Both the position numbers and the translations under genes were made by a program. The notes beneath the pieces were generated by a model. That model was not told the DNA's origin. It worked only from the letters and a program-made list of their open reading frames with translations, and searched no databases. Of a stretch of DNA of 64,000 nt, positions 54,622 to 62,786 are shown piece by piece. The stretch is from Nocardioides oceani (GTDB lineage: Bacteria > Actinomycetota > Actinomycetes > Propionibacteriales > Nocardioidaceae), in the NCBI RefSeq assembly GCF_030412965.1, contig NZ_JAUHJQ010000013.1, positions 1-64,000 on the forward strand. Reading direction: 5' to 3'. Within the stretch, counting starts at the first letter, position 1; every line of letters starts with the position of its first letter.

Positions 54622-55877
54622 TGGGCAAGTTCTCCCGGCTCGGCAACGAGCTCTACAACGGCCGGAAGTCGATCGACTTCGTCGGCCGGAAGCCGCTGTG
54701 GTACGCCGTCTCGCTGCTGTTCGTCGGCATCGCGATCGCGATCGTGGTGGTCAAGGGCCTCAACTTCGGCATCGAGTTCACCGGCGGCACGCAGTACCGC
54801 GTGGCGGTCGGCGCCTCGGCCGCGACCCAGGACAACGCCGACGCCCTGCGCGCGGCCGTCGCCGACGCCGGCGTCGAGGGCGCGGAGTCCCCGGTGGTCA
54901 CCACCGCCGGCGACTCGCTGCTCGTCCAGACCGAGGACCTCGACCAGGCCGAGAGCGACCAGGTCGTCGCGGCCATCACCGACACGGTGGAGGTCGACGA
55001 CCCGCTCCAGGACATCTCCCAGGACGAGATCGGCGCGAGCTGGGGAGAGCAGGTCGCCGAGCGTGCCGTCATCGGCGTCGCGGTGTTCCTCGGCCTGGTC
55101 ATGATCTTCATCTGGATCTACTTCCGCGAGTGGAAGATGTCGCTCGCCGCGCTCGTGGCGCTGTTCCACGACATCGCGATCACCGTCGGCATCTACGCGC
55201 TCTCCGGCTTTCCGGTGACCCCCTCGGCCGTCACCGGCCTGCTGGCGATCCTCGGCTTCTCGCTCTACGACACCGTCGTGGTCTTCGACAAGGTCCGCGA
55301 GAACACCCACGAGTACCTCCAGCCGGGCCAGTCCTACGCCGACGCCGCCAACCTCGCGGTCAACCAGACCCTGGTCCGCTCGATCAACACCGGCATCGTG
55401 GCGCTCATCCCGATCGGCGCCATCCTCTGGGTCAGCGCGGTGCAGCTGGGCGCGAGCTCGCTGCAGGACCTCGCGCTCTCGCAGTTCGTCGGCATGGCGG
55501 TCGGCGTCTACTCCTCGGTGGTCATCGCCCCGCGCGTCCTGGTGCACCTGAAGTCGACCGAGACCGAGGTGCGGCTCCAGGAGCGGCACGCCAAGGCCCG
55601 GGCCCGCGCCCAGGCCGACCGGTACGCCTCCGTGCCCGCGGTCACCTCCGACTCGCCCGCCGCCGACCAGGTGTGGGACCCCGAGGCGGACCCGGAGCTC
55701 GTGAGTGACGACGAGCCGGTCGTCGACCGTCCGGTCGCTGAGACCGCCTCGCGGCGGCCGGAGGCCAGTGGCCGTGGCCGCGTCGTGCCGCAGACCAAGG
55801 GGGAGGTCCGTGCCAGCGGTGCGGCCGGCCGTCAGCAGCCGTCCCGGGTCACCCGCTCCAAGCGCGGCAAGAGGTAA
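54621..55877 (+). CDS. secF: Protein translocase subunit SecF (418 aa)
   Basis: Six-helix partner of SecD: NFGIEFTGGTQYRV, FLGLVMIFIWIYFREWKMSL, GLLAILGFSLYDTVVVFDKVRE and the C-terminal TM pair. The final 110 residues form a cytoplasmic basic/acidic tail (RLQERHAKARARAQADRYA ... RSKRGKR) longer than in E. coli. ATG 54621 overlaps the secD TGA by one base. Confidence 0.95.
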   Translation: MGKFSRLGNELYNGRKSIDFVGRKPLWYAVSLLFVGIAIAIVVVKGLNFGIEFTGGTQYRVAVGASAATQDNADALRAAVADAGVEGAESPVVTTAGDSLLVQTEDLDQAESDQVVAAITDTVEVDDPLQDISQDEIGASWGEQVAERAVIGVAVFLGLVMIFIWIYFREWKMSLAALVALFHDIAITVGIYALSGFPVTPSAVTGLLAILGFSLYDTVVVFDKVRENTHEYLQPGQSYADAANLAVNQTLVRSINTGIVALIPIGAILWVSAVQLGASSLQDLALSQFVGMAVGVYSSVVIAPRVLVHLKSTETEVRLQERHAKARARAQADRYASVPAVTSDSPAADQVWDPEADPELVSDDEPVVDRPVAETASRRPEASGRGRVVPQTKGEVRASGAAGRQQPSRVTRSKRGKR

Positions 55878-55881
55878 CCGG

Positions 55882-56466
55882 GTGGTGAGCGGTCCCTCGG
55901 GCAGCGGGCCGGTGGGCGCGACCCGCACCGAGGTCGCGCGCGCCGCGCTCGAGCGGCTCGTCGTCGACGTACCCGACTTCCCCGAGCCGGGCGTCGTCTT
56001 CAAGGACATCACCCCGCTGCTCGCCGACCACGACGGGCTCACTGCCGTCGTCGCGGCGCTGGCCGAGGCCGGCCGCGACGGCGACGGCACGCCGGTCGTC
56101 GACAAGGTCGTCGGGATGGAGGCGCGCGGGTTCATCCTCGCCGCGCCCGTGGCCCTCGCGCTCGGGGCGGGCTTCGTCCCGGTGCGCAAGGCGGGCAAGC
56201 TGCCGCGCGAGGCGCACGCGGTCTCCTACGCCCTGGAGTACGCCGAGGCGACGCTCGAGCTGCACCGCGACGCGATCGCACCGGGGGAGCGCGTGCTGCT
56301 CGTCGACGACGTGCTGGCGACCGGCGGCACCGTCCGCGCGACCCGCGAGCTGGTCGCCGCGTGCGGCGGCACGCCGGTCGGCGTCAGCGTCCTGATGGAG
56401 CTGGGCTTCCTCGCCGGGCGCGAGGTCGTCGGTGACCTGCCGGTCCACAGCATCGCGGTCATCTGA
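55882..56466 (+). CDS. apt: Adenine phosphoribosyltransferase (194 aa)
   Basis: Purine salvage: adenine + PRPP to AMP. Features: VDVPDFPEPGVVFKDITPLL, VGMEARGFILAAPVALALGA, VPVRKAGKLPRE and the PRPP loop VLLVDDVLATGGTVRA. GTG 55882 (or 55885) lies 4 bp after secF. Sits between secF and relA, as in mycobacteria. Confidence 0.95.
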   Translation: MVSGPSGSGPVGATRTEVARAALERLVVDVPDFPEPGVVFKDITPLLADHDGLTAVVAALAEAGRDGDGTPVVDKVVGMEARGFILAAPVALALGAGFVPVRKAGKLPREAHAVSYALEYAEATLELHRDAIAPGERVLLVDDVLATGGTVRATRELVAACGGTPVGVSVLMELGFLAGREVVGDLPVHSIAVI

Positions 56467-56494
56467 GCCCCGCGGCACGGCCTAGACTGCACCC

Positions 56495-58840
56495 GTGACC
56501 GAGGACCGCGCTCCCGCCCCGACCGGCGGCCGCGCGCCCGGCAAGCCGCGCACCCCTCGACCGGCCCCGGCCGACCCAGGGTCGTCGCCGTCGAACACCC
56601 GCGGGATGCGCGCCCGGCTGGCGCGGATGGGCACGCGCAGCCAGCCGACCAACCCGGTCCTGGAGCCGCTGTTCCGCTCGGTGCGCGCCAACCACCCGAA
56701 GGCCGACCTCGCTCTCCTCGAGCGCGCCTACGACGTGGCCGAGAAGATGCACGGCACGCAGATGCGCAAGAGCGGCGACCCGTACATCACCCACCCGCTC
56801 GCGGTCACCACGATCCTCGCCGGCATCGGCATGACCGAGCCGACGCTCGTCGCCTCGCTCCTGCACGACACGGTCGAGGACACGCCGTACACCCTCGAGC
56901 AGCTGCGCAAGGACTTCGGTGACGAGGTCGCCCAGCTCGTCGACGGGGTGACCAAGCTCGACAAGGTCGTCTACGGCGACACCGCCGAGGCCGAGACGAT
57001 CCGCAAGATGATCGTCGCGATGTCGCGCGACATCCGCGTGCTGGTGATCAAGCTCGCCGACCGGCTCCACAACATGCGCACCCTGCGCTACGTCAAGCAG
57101 GAGACCCAGGAGCGCAAGGCCCGCGAGACCCTCGACATCTACGCCCCGCTGGCGCACCGGCTGGGCATGAACACCCTCAAGTGGGAGCTGGAGGACCTCG
57201 CGTTCGCCACGCTCCACCCCAAGATCTACGACGAGATCGTGCGGATGGTCGCCGAGCGGGCTCCGTCGCGGGACCAGTTCCTCGCCGAGGTGATCAGCCA
57301 GGTCGAGAACGACCTGCGCGAGGCGAAGGTCAAGGCCACCGTCACCGGCCGGCCGAAGCACTACTACTCGATCTACCAGAAGATGATCGTCGGCGGCCGC
57401 GAGTTCTCCGACATCTACGACCTGGTCGGCATCCGGATCCTCGTCGAGGAGGACCGCGACTGCTACTCCGTCCTCGGCGTGCTGCACTCGCGCTGGAACC
57501 CGGTCCTCGGCCGGTTCAAGGACTACGTCGCGATGCCGAAGTTCAACATGTACCAGTCGCTGCACACGACGGTCATCGGCCCCGCGGGCAAGCCCGTGGA
57601 GGTGCAGATCCGGACCTTCGCGATGCACCGCCGCGCGGAGTACGGCGTCGCGGCGCACTGGAAGTACAAGGAGGACGGCCGCGCCGGCCTCGACACCGAC
57701 CGGCTCGCCGACGGCGACGACATGACCTGGGTCCGGCAGCTGCTGGACTGGCAGAGCGAGGTCGAGGACCCGGGGGAGTTCCTCGAGTCGCTGCGCTTCG
57801 AGATCAACCGCGCCGAGACCTACGTCTTCACCCCCCGCGGGGACGTCATCGCGCTGCCGGCGGGCTCGACCCCGGTCGACTTCGCGTACGCCGTGCACAC
57901 CGAGGTCGGGCACCACACGATCGGCGCCCGCGTCAACGGCCGGCTCGTGCCGCTGGAGTCCACGCTCGAGAACGGCGACGTGGTCGAGGTCTTCACGTCC
58001 AAGTCGGAGAACGCCGGGCCCTCGCGCGACTGGTTGACCTTCGTGAAGTCGCCGCGAGCCCGCTCCAAGATCCGTCAGTGGTTCTCCAAGGAGCGCCGCG
58101 AGGAGGCGATCGAGCAGGGCAAGGAGCAGATCGCCAAGCTCATGCGCAAGGAGGGGCTGCCCCTCAAGCGGCTCATGTCGCACGAGTCGCTGACGCTCGC
58201 CGCGCGGCACTTCTCCATCGCCGACGTCTCCGCGCTGTACGCCGCGGTCGGCGAGGGCAACCTGTCGGCGCAGGCCGTGGTCCGGCGCGTCATCGAGGAG
58301 CACGGCGGCCACGACGCCGCACAGGAGGACCTCGCCGAGGCCGTCACCATCACCGGCCGCCGCGGCCGCTCGAAGGTCGCGCCCAGCGGCGGCGACGCCG
58401 GCGTCATCGTCAAGGGCGCCCCGGACGTGTGGGTGAAGCTGGCCAAGTGCTGCACGCCGGTGCCGCCCGACGACATCCTCGGCTTCGTCACCAAGGGCGG
58501 GGGAGTCTCGGTCCACCGACAGGACTGCACGAACGCCTCGTCGCTGAAGTCCCAGCCCGAGAAGCTGCTCGACGTCGAGTGGGCCCCGACCGGGTCCTCG
58601 ACGTTCCTGGTCAACATCCAGGTCGAGGCCCTGGACCGGGCCCGCCTGCTCTCCGACATCACCATGGCGCTCTCCGACGCCCACGTGAACATCCTCAGCG
58701 CGAACCTCTCCACCACCCGCGACCGGGTCGCCAAGAGCCGGTTCACCTTCGAGATGGCCGAGGCCAAGCACCTCGACCAGGTCCTCAAGGCGGTCCGCGG
58801 CGTCCACGGCGTCTTCGACGCCTACCGCGTCACCTCCTGA
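56495..58840 (+). CDS. relA: Bifunctional (p)ppGpp synthetase/hydrolase RelA/SpoT (781 aa)
   Basis: Long RSH protein with both activities likely. Hydrolase HD region retains the metal motif in LLHDTVEDTPYT. The synthetase follows (VTGRPKHYYSIYQKMIVGGR, YRSLH-like MYQSLHTTVIG). Then TGS (VFTPRGDVIALPAGSTPVDF), a zinc-finger-like KCCTPVPPDDILGFVTKGGG, and a C-terminal ACT domain (VNIQVEALDRARLLSDITMA). The N-terminal 60 residues are Pro/Arg-rich. Leaderless GTG 56495 after TAGACT (56483-56488). Confidence 0.97.
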   Translation: MTEDRAPAPTGGRAPGKPRTPRPAPADPGSSPSNTRGMRARLARMGTRSQPTNPVLEPLFRSVRANHPKADLALLERAYDVAEKMHGTQMRKSGDPYITHPLAVTTILAGIGMTEPTLVASLLHDTVEDTPYTLEQLRKDFGDEVAQLVDGVTKLDKVVYGDTAEAETIRKMIVAMSRDIRVLVIKLADRLHNMRTLRYVKQETQERKARETLDIYAPLAHRLGMNTLKWELEDLAFATLHPKIYDEIVRMVAERAPSRDQFLAEVISQVENDLREAKVKATVTGRPKHYYSIYQKMIVGGREFSDIYDLVGIRILVEEDRDCYSVLGVLHSRWNPVLGRFKDYVAMPKFNMYQSLHTTVIGPAGKPVEVQIRTFAMHRRAEYGVAAHWKYKEDGRAGLDTDRLADGDDMTWVRQLLDWQSEVEDPGEFLESLRFEINRAETYVFTPRGDVIALPAGSTPVDFAYAVHTEVGHHTIGARVNGRLVPLESTLENGDVVEVFTSKSENAGPSRDWLTFVKSPRARSKIRQWFSKERREEAIEQGKEQIAKLMRKEGLPLKRLMSHESLTLAARHFSIADVSALYAAVGEGNLSAQAVVRRVIEEHGGHDAAQEDLAEAVTITGRRGRSKVAPSGGDAGVIVKGAPDVWVKLAKCCTPVPPDDILGFVTKGGGVSVHRQDCTNASSLKSQPEKLLDVEWAPTGSSTFLVNIQVEALDRARLLSDITMALSDAHVNILSANLSTTRDRVAKSRFTFEMAEAKHLDQVLKAVRGVHGVFDAYRVTS

Positions 58841-58846
58841 CCACCG

Positions 58847-59274
58847 CTGGTCGAGCAGCGAGCGCGAGCGAGCGTCGTCGAGACCCCGGGACCGACAGGG
58901 CCTCGGCCCACCTGCTGGTCGAGCAGCGAGCGCGAGCGAGCGTCGTCGAGACCCCGGGACCGACGCAGGGCCTCGACCACCGGGGTCGCCGCCCTGCCTC
59001 GAGCCACCGGGTCTCGACGACGCTCGGGCCTGGCGGCCCTCCCTGCTCGACCAGCAGTGCGCCGCTGGTCGAGCAGCGAGCGCGAGCGAGCGTCGTCGAG
59101 ACCCCGGGACCGACGCAGGGCCTCGACCCACCTGCTGGTCGAGCAGCGAGCGCGAGCGAGCGTCGTCGAGACCCCGGGACCGACGCAGGGCCTCGACCAC
59201 CGGGGTCGCCGCCCTGCCTCGTGCCACCGGGTCTCGACGACGCTCGGGCCTGGCGGCCCTCCCTGCTCGCCAGC
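58847..59274. repeat. Array of an interspersed palindromic repeat, with a 140-bp duplication
   Basis: Four direct copies of CTGGTCGAGCAGCGAGCGCG + AGCGAGCGTCGTCGAGACC begin at 58847, 58915, 59065 and 59135. Two inverted copies (GGTCTCGACGACGCTCG ... CTGCTCGACCAG, with a different centre) lie at 59010-59054 and 59230-59274. The block 58915-59054 is repeated almost exactly at 59135-59274. A diverged copy is at 11199. It fills the whole relA/DUF349 gap; no gene is seen. Confidence 0.85.
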
Positions 59275-59291
59275 GGTGCGTGCGGCCGCCC

Positions 59292-60521
59292 TCAGCCGGA
59301 GAAGTCGGCGGAGGCCTTGCGGGCCATCTCGAGGAACTGCTGGCGCGAGGCGAGGTTCTCCTCCAGGTCGCGCACCTTCTTCTCGTTGCCGGCGGCGCGG
59401 GCCTGGTCGAGCTCGGCCTGGACCGTCGCGATGGCCGCCTCGAGCTTGAGGACCATGTCGCCGGCGCGGGCGGACTTCTCGGGGTCCGAGCGCTTCCACT
59501 GCTCGTCCTCGACGGAGCGGATGGCCTGCTCGACCTTGCGGATGCGGCCCTCGAGCTCCTTCATCCGGTCGCGCGGCACCTTGCCGGCGGCGTCCCAGCG
59601 GTCGGCGATGTCACGGAAGGCGCGCTTGGCGGTCTCCACGTCGCCGACCGGCAGCAGCGCCTCGGCCTCGACGAGCAGCTGCTCCTTGACCTCGGCGTTC
59701 GCCGCGAACTCCTGGTCCTGCTCGGCGGAGGCGGCGTCGCGCGCACCGAAGAACGTGTCCTGCGCTGCGCGGAACCGCTTCCAGAGCGCGTCGTCGACCT
59801 CCTTCGGGGCGGGGCCTGCGGCCTTCCAGTCCCGCATGAGGTCGCGGTAGCGGCCTGCGGTGGAGCCCCAGTCGGTGGAGTCGGCGATCTTCTCGGCCTC
59901 GACGACGAGGCGCTCCTTGACGGCCCGCGCGGCGTCGCGCTTCTCGTTCTGCTCGGCGAAGTGCGCCTTGCGGCGCCGGGTGTACGCCGTGCGAGCCGAC
60001 GAGAACCGGCGCCACAGCGCGTCGTCGGAGGCCCGGTCGATCCGCGGCAGCGCCTTCCACTCCTCGAGCAGCTCGCGCAGCCGGTTCGCGCCGTGGCGCC
60101 AGTCCGAGCCCTGGGCGAGCTTCTCGGCCTCGCCGACCAGCTTCTCCTTGGCCGTCTTCGCCTCGGCCGACTTGGCGGCCTTCTCGGCCCGGCGCGCCTC
60201 GCGCTGGGTGGCGATGACCGGCCCGAGCGCGTCGAGGCGGCCGCCGAGGGCGGCGAGGTCGCCGACGGCGTTGGCGTCGGTCACCTGGGCTCGGACGGTC
60301 TTCACCGACTCGGCCGCCTCCTCGGGGGACAGCACGCCGGAGCGCACCCGCTGCTCGAGCAGGTCGACCTCGAAGGACAACGCGGCGTACCGCTCGGTGA
60401 AGAAGCTCAGCGCCTCCTCCGGCGTCCCCTCGGGGTACTGCCCGACGGGGCGCTCCCCGTCTGCGGTCCGGACGTAGACGGTGCCGTCGTCGTCGACACG
60501 GCCCCACTCATGGCTCGTCAC
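59292..60521 (-). CDS. DUF349-repeat coiled-coil protein (409 aa)
   Basis: Highly helical, charged protein with about four DUF349 units of around 70 residues, each with a W-R/K pattern: SDWRHGANRLRELLEEWKAL, STDWGSTAGRYRDLMRDWKA, VETAKRAFRDIADRWDAAGK and so on. Soluble, no signal. Function unknown; bacterial members have been linked to DNA damage or stress. GTG 60521. The 148-bp gap to the divergent MBL gene should hold both promoters. Confidence 0.88.
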   Translation of the reverse strand: MTSHEWGRVDDDGTVYVRTADGERPVGQYPEGTPEEALSFFTERYAALSFEVDLLEQRVRSGVLSPEEAAESVKTVRAQVTDANAVGDLAALGGRLDALGPVIATQREARRAEKAAKSAEAKTAKEKLVGEAEKLAQGSDWRHGANRLRELLEEWKALPRIDRASDDALWRRFSSARTAYTRRRKAHFAEQNEKRDAARAVKERLVVEAEKIADSTDWGSTAGRYRDLMRDWKAAGPAPKEVDDALWKRFRAAQDTFFGARDAASAEQDQEFAANAEVKEQLLVEAEALLPVGDVETAKRAFRDIADRWDAAGKVPRDRMKELEGRIRKVEQAIRSVEDEQWKRSDPEKSARAGDMVLKLEAAIATVQAELDQARAAGNEKKVRDLEENLASRQQFLEMARKASADFSG

Positions 60522-60669
60522 TGCTGGTCCCTCGCATCGGTGGTCGCGGGCGGCTCGCTCACGCAGGCGGCAATCCTAGTCAGGTACGGCGCGTCCCTGC
60601 GCGGGTCGAGCGTCGTCGGGTGCGAATCCCGGTGGAACCGGCGCCCTGACCCGCGGGTAGCCTGACCCG

Positions 60670-61398
60670 GTGCTGATCGCCGGATTCCCCGCTGGGCCCT
60701 GGGGGACGAACTGCTACGTCGCCGCCACCGGGCCGGGCGCCGAGTGCGTCGTCATCGACCCCGGGAAGGACGCCGCCGACGGTGTCGCCGAGGTGGTCCG
60801 CGAGCACCGGCTCAAGCCGGTCGCGGTGCTGGTGACCCACGGCCACGTCGACCACATGTGGTGCGTCGCGCCGGTCGCCGGCACCTACGACGCCACGGCG
60901 TGGATCCACCCCGAGGACCGGCACCTGCTCAGCGACCCGATGGCCGGCATGTCGCGGGAGACCACGCAGATGCTCCTCGGCGGCCGCTACGAGTGGGCCG
61001 AGCCGGACGACGTGCGCGAGCTCGCCGACAGCCAGGCTCTCGAGCTGGCCGGCCTGCGCTTCGTGGTCGACCACACCCCGGGCCACACGCAGGGCTCGGT
61101 CACCTTCCGCTCGCCGTACGAGCAGCAGGACGTCAGCGAGGTCATGTTCTCCGGCGACCTGCTCTTCGCGGGCTCGATCGGCCGCACCGACCTGCCCGGC
61201 GGCGACCACCCCACGATCCTGCGCAGCCTGCGGGACAAGGTGCTCACCCTGCGCGACGACGTCGTCGTCCTGCCCGGGCACGGCGAGCAGACCTCCATCG
61301 GCCGGGAGCGCGCGACCAACCCGTTCCTCCTCGACCTCCAGGACACCGGCCCCGCGGGACCGGCGGACCCGACCGCTCCCGTGACGCGAGGGCTGTGA
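60670..61398 (+). CDS. MBL-fold metal-dependent hydrolase, glyoxalase II-like (242 aa)
   Basis: Metallo-beta-lactamase fold: VLVTHGHVDHMW (HxHxDH), VVDHTPGHTQGSV, VMFSGDLLFAGSIGRTDLPG and VLPGHGEQTSIGRER, all dinuclear metal ligands. Corresponds by position to Rv2581c of mycobacteria, upstream of hisS. GTG 60670 is leaderless after TAGCCT (60658-60663). Confidence 0.92.
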   Translation: MLIAGFPAGPWGTNCYVAATGPGAECVVIDPGKDAADGVAEVVREHRLKPVAVLVTHGHVDHMWCVAPVAGTYDATAWIHPEDRHLLSDPMAGMSRETTQMLLGGRYEWAEPDDVRELADSQALELAGLRFVVDHTPGHTQGSVTFRSPYEQQDVSEVMFSGDLLFAGSIGRTDLPGGDHPTILRSLRDKVLTLRDDVVVLPGHGEQTSIGRERATNPFLLDLQDTGPAGPADPTAPVTRGL

Positions 61399-61400
61399 CG

Positions 61401-62786
61401 ATGGCCAAGCCGACCCCGCTCAGCGGGTTCCCCGAGCTGCTCCCCGAGCAGCGCTTCGTCGAGCAGCAGGTCATCGACACCCTGCGCTCGGTCTTCGAGC
61501 TGCACGGTTTCGCAGGCATCGAGACCCGGGCCGTCGAGCCGATGGACCAGCTGCTGCGCAAGGGCGACACCTCCAAGGAGGTCTACGTCCTGCGGCGGTT
61601 GCAGGAGGCCGACAGCGCCACCGACTCCGGCCTCGGCCTGCACTTCGACCTGACCGTGCCGTTCGCGCGGTTCGTGCTCGAGAACGCCGGCAAGCTGGAG
61701 TTCCCCTTCCGCCGCTACCAGGTGCAGAAGGCGTGGCGCGGCGAGCGGCCCCAGGACGGTCGCTACCGCGAGTTCACCCAGGCCGACATCGACATCGTCG
61801 GCAAGGACGAGCTGCCGTTCCACCACGACATCGAGGTCACCCGGGTCATGGTCGACGCGCTCTCGCGCCTCGCCGACCCCGAGGTGCTCGGCCTGCCGCC
61901 GTTCCGCCTGCAGGTCAACAACCGCAAGCTCATCCAGGGCTTCTACGCCGGCATCGGCGCGCCCGACCCGGCCGAGGTCATGCGGCTGGTCGACAAGCTC
62001 GACAAGCTGCCCGCCGAGACGGTGCGCGGGATGCTCGTGGACGAGGCCGGCCTGACGCCGGACCAGGCCGACCGCTGCCTGGAGCTGGCGACGATCCGCA
62101 GCACCGACGACTCCTTCGGCGACCGGGTCCGCGCGCTCGGCGTCGAGGACCCGCTGCTCGAGGAGGGCCTCGGCGAGCTCGCAGCCCTGCTCCGCGGCTG
62201 CGCGGCGCTGACGGGCGACAAGGTCACCATCGAGGCCGACCTGTCCATCGCCCGCGGCCTGGACTACTACACCGGCACGGTCTTCGAGACCCGCCTCGAG
62301 GGCAGCGAGTCGCTCGGCTCGATCTGCTCCGGCGGCCGCTACGACGCGCTCGCCAGCGACGGCCGCACGACGTACCCGGGTGTCGGCATCTCGCTCGGCG
62401 TGAGCCGGGTCCTGGTGCCGCTGCTCAACCGCGGCGCCCTTGTCGCGGACCGCAAGGTGCCCTCCGTCGTGCTCGTGGCGCTGACCGGCGAGGAGACCCG
62501 CGAGGAGTCCGACGCCATCGCCACCGCGCTGCGCGCGAACGGTGTGCCGTGCGAGGTCGCCGCGACCGCGCAGAAGTTCGGCAAGCAGATCCGGTACGCC
62601 GAGCGGCGCGGCATCCCGTACGTCTGGTTCACCGGCGACGAGGGCCACCAGGTCAAGGACATCCGCACCGGTGACCAGGTCGCCGCGGACCCGGCCACCT
62701 GGACCCCTCCCGCCTCCGACCACCGACCCAAGGTCGTGGTCGCCACCGGCTCGACCACCCCACCAGCCAAGGAGCAGAAGCAGTGA
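61401..62786 (+). CDS. hisS: Histidine-tRNA ligase (461 aa)
   Basis: Class II synthetase: LSGFPELLPEQRFVEQQVID, motif 1 area EPMDQLLRKGD, LHFDLTVPFARFVLENAGKL, motif 2 RYQVQKAWRGERPQDGRYRE, histidine loop ARGLDYYTGTVFE, and anticodon domain from about residue 340. ATG 61401 is preferred because GAGG lies 9 nt upstream; GTG 61395, overlapping the previous TGA, is an alternative two codons longer. The stop overlaps the aspS GTG. Confidence 0.96.
   Translation: MAKPTPLSGFPELLPEQRFVEQQVIDTLRSVFELHGFAGIETRAVEPMDQLLRKGDTSKEVYVLRRLQEADSATDSGLGLHFDLTVPFARFVLENAGKLEFPFRRYQVQKAWRGERPQDGRYREFTQADIDIVGKDELPFHHDIEVTRVMVDALSRLADPEVLGLPPFRLQVNNRKLIQGFYAGIGAPDPAEVMRLVDKLDKLPAETVRGMLVDEAGLTPDQADRCLELATIRSTDDSFGDRVRALGVEDPLLEEGLGELAALLRGCAALTGDKVTIEADLSIARGLDYYTGTVFETRLEGSESLGSICSGGRYDALASDGRTTYPGVGISLGVSRVLVPLLNRGALVADRKVPSVVLVALTGEETREESDAIATALRANGVPCEVAATAQKFGKQIRYAERRGIPYVWFTGDEGHQVKDIRTGDQVAADPATWTPPASDHRPKVVVATGSTTPPAKEQKQ

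Noticed and set aside
58841..59291. CRISPR array
   Set aside because: Repeats occur in both orientations, spacing is irregular, spacers are themselves duplicated and no cas gene is present.
59280..60665. Plus-strand frame of 461 codons opposite the DUF349 gene
   Set aside because: Leu/Gly/Arg-rich antisense translation without motifs; the minus-strand DUF349 gene is clearly the real one.
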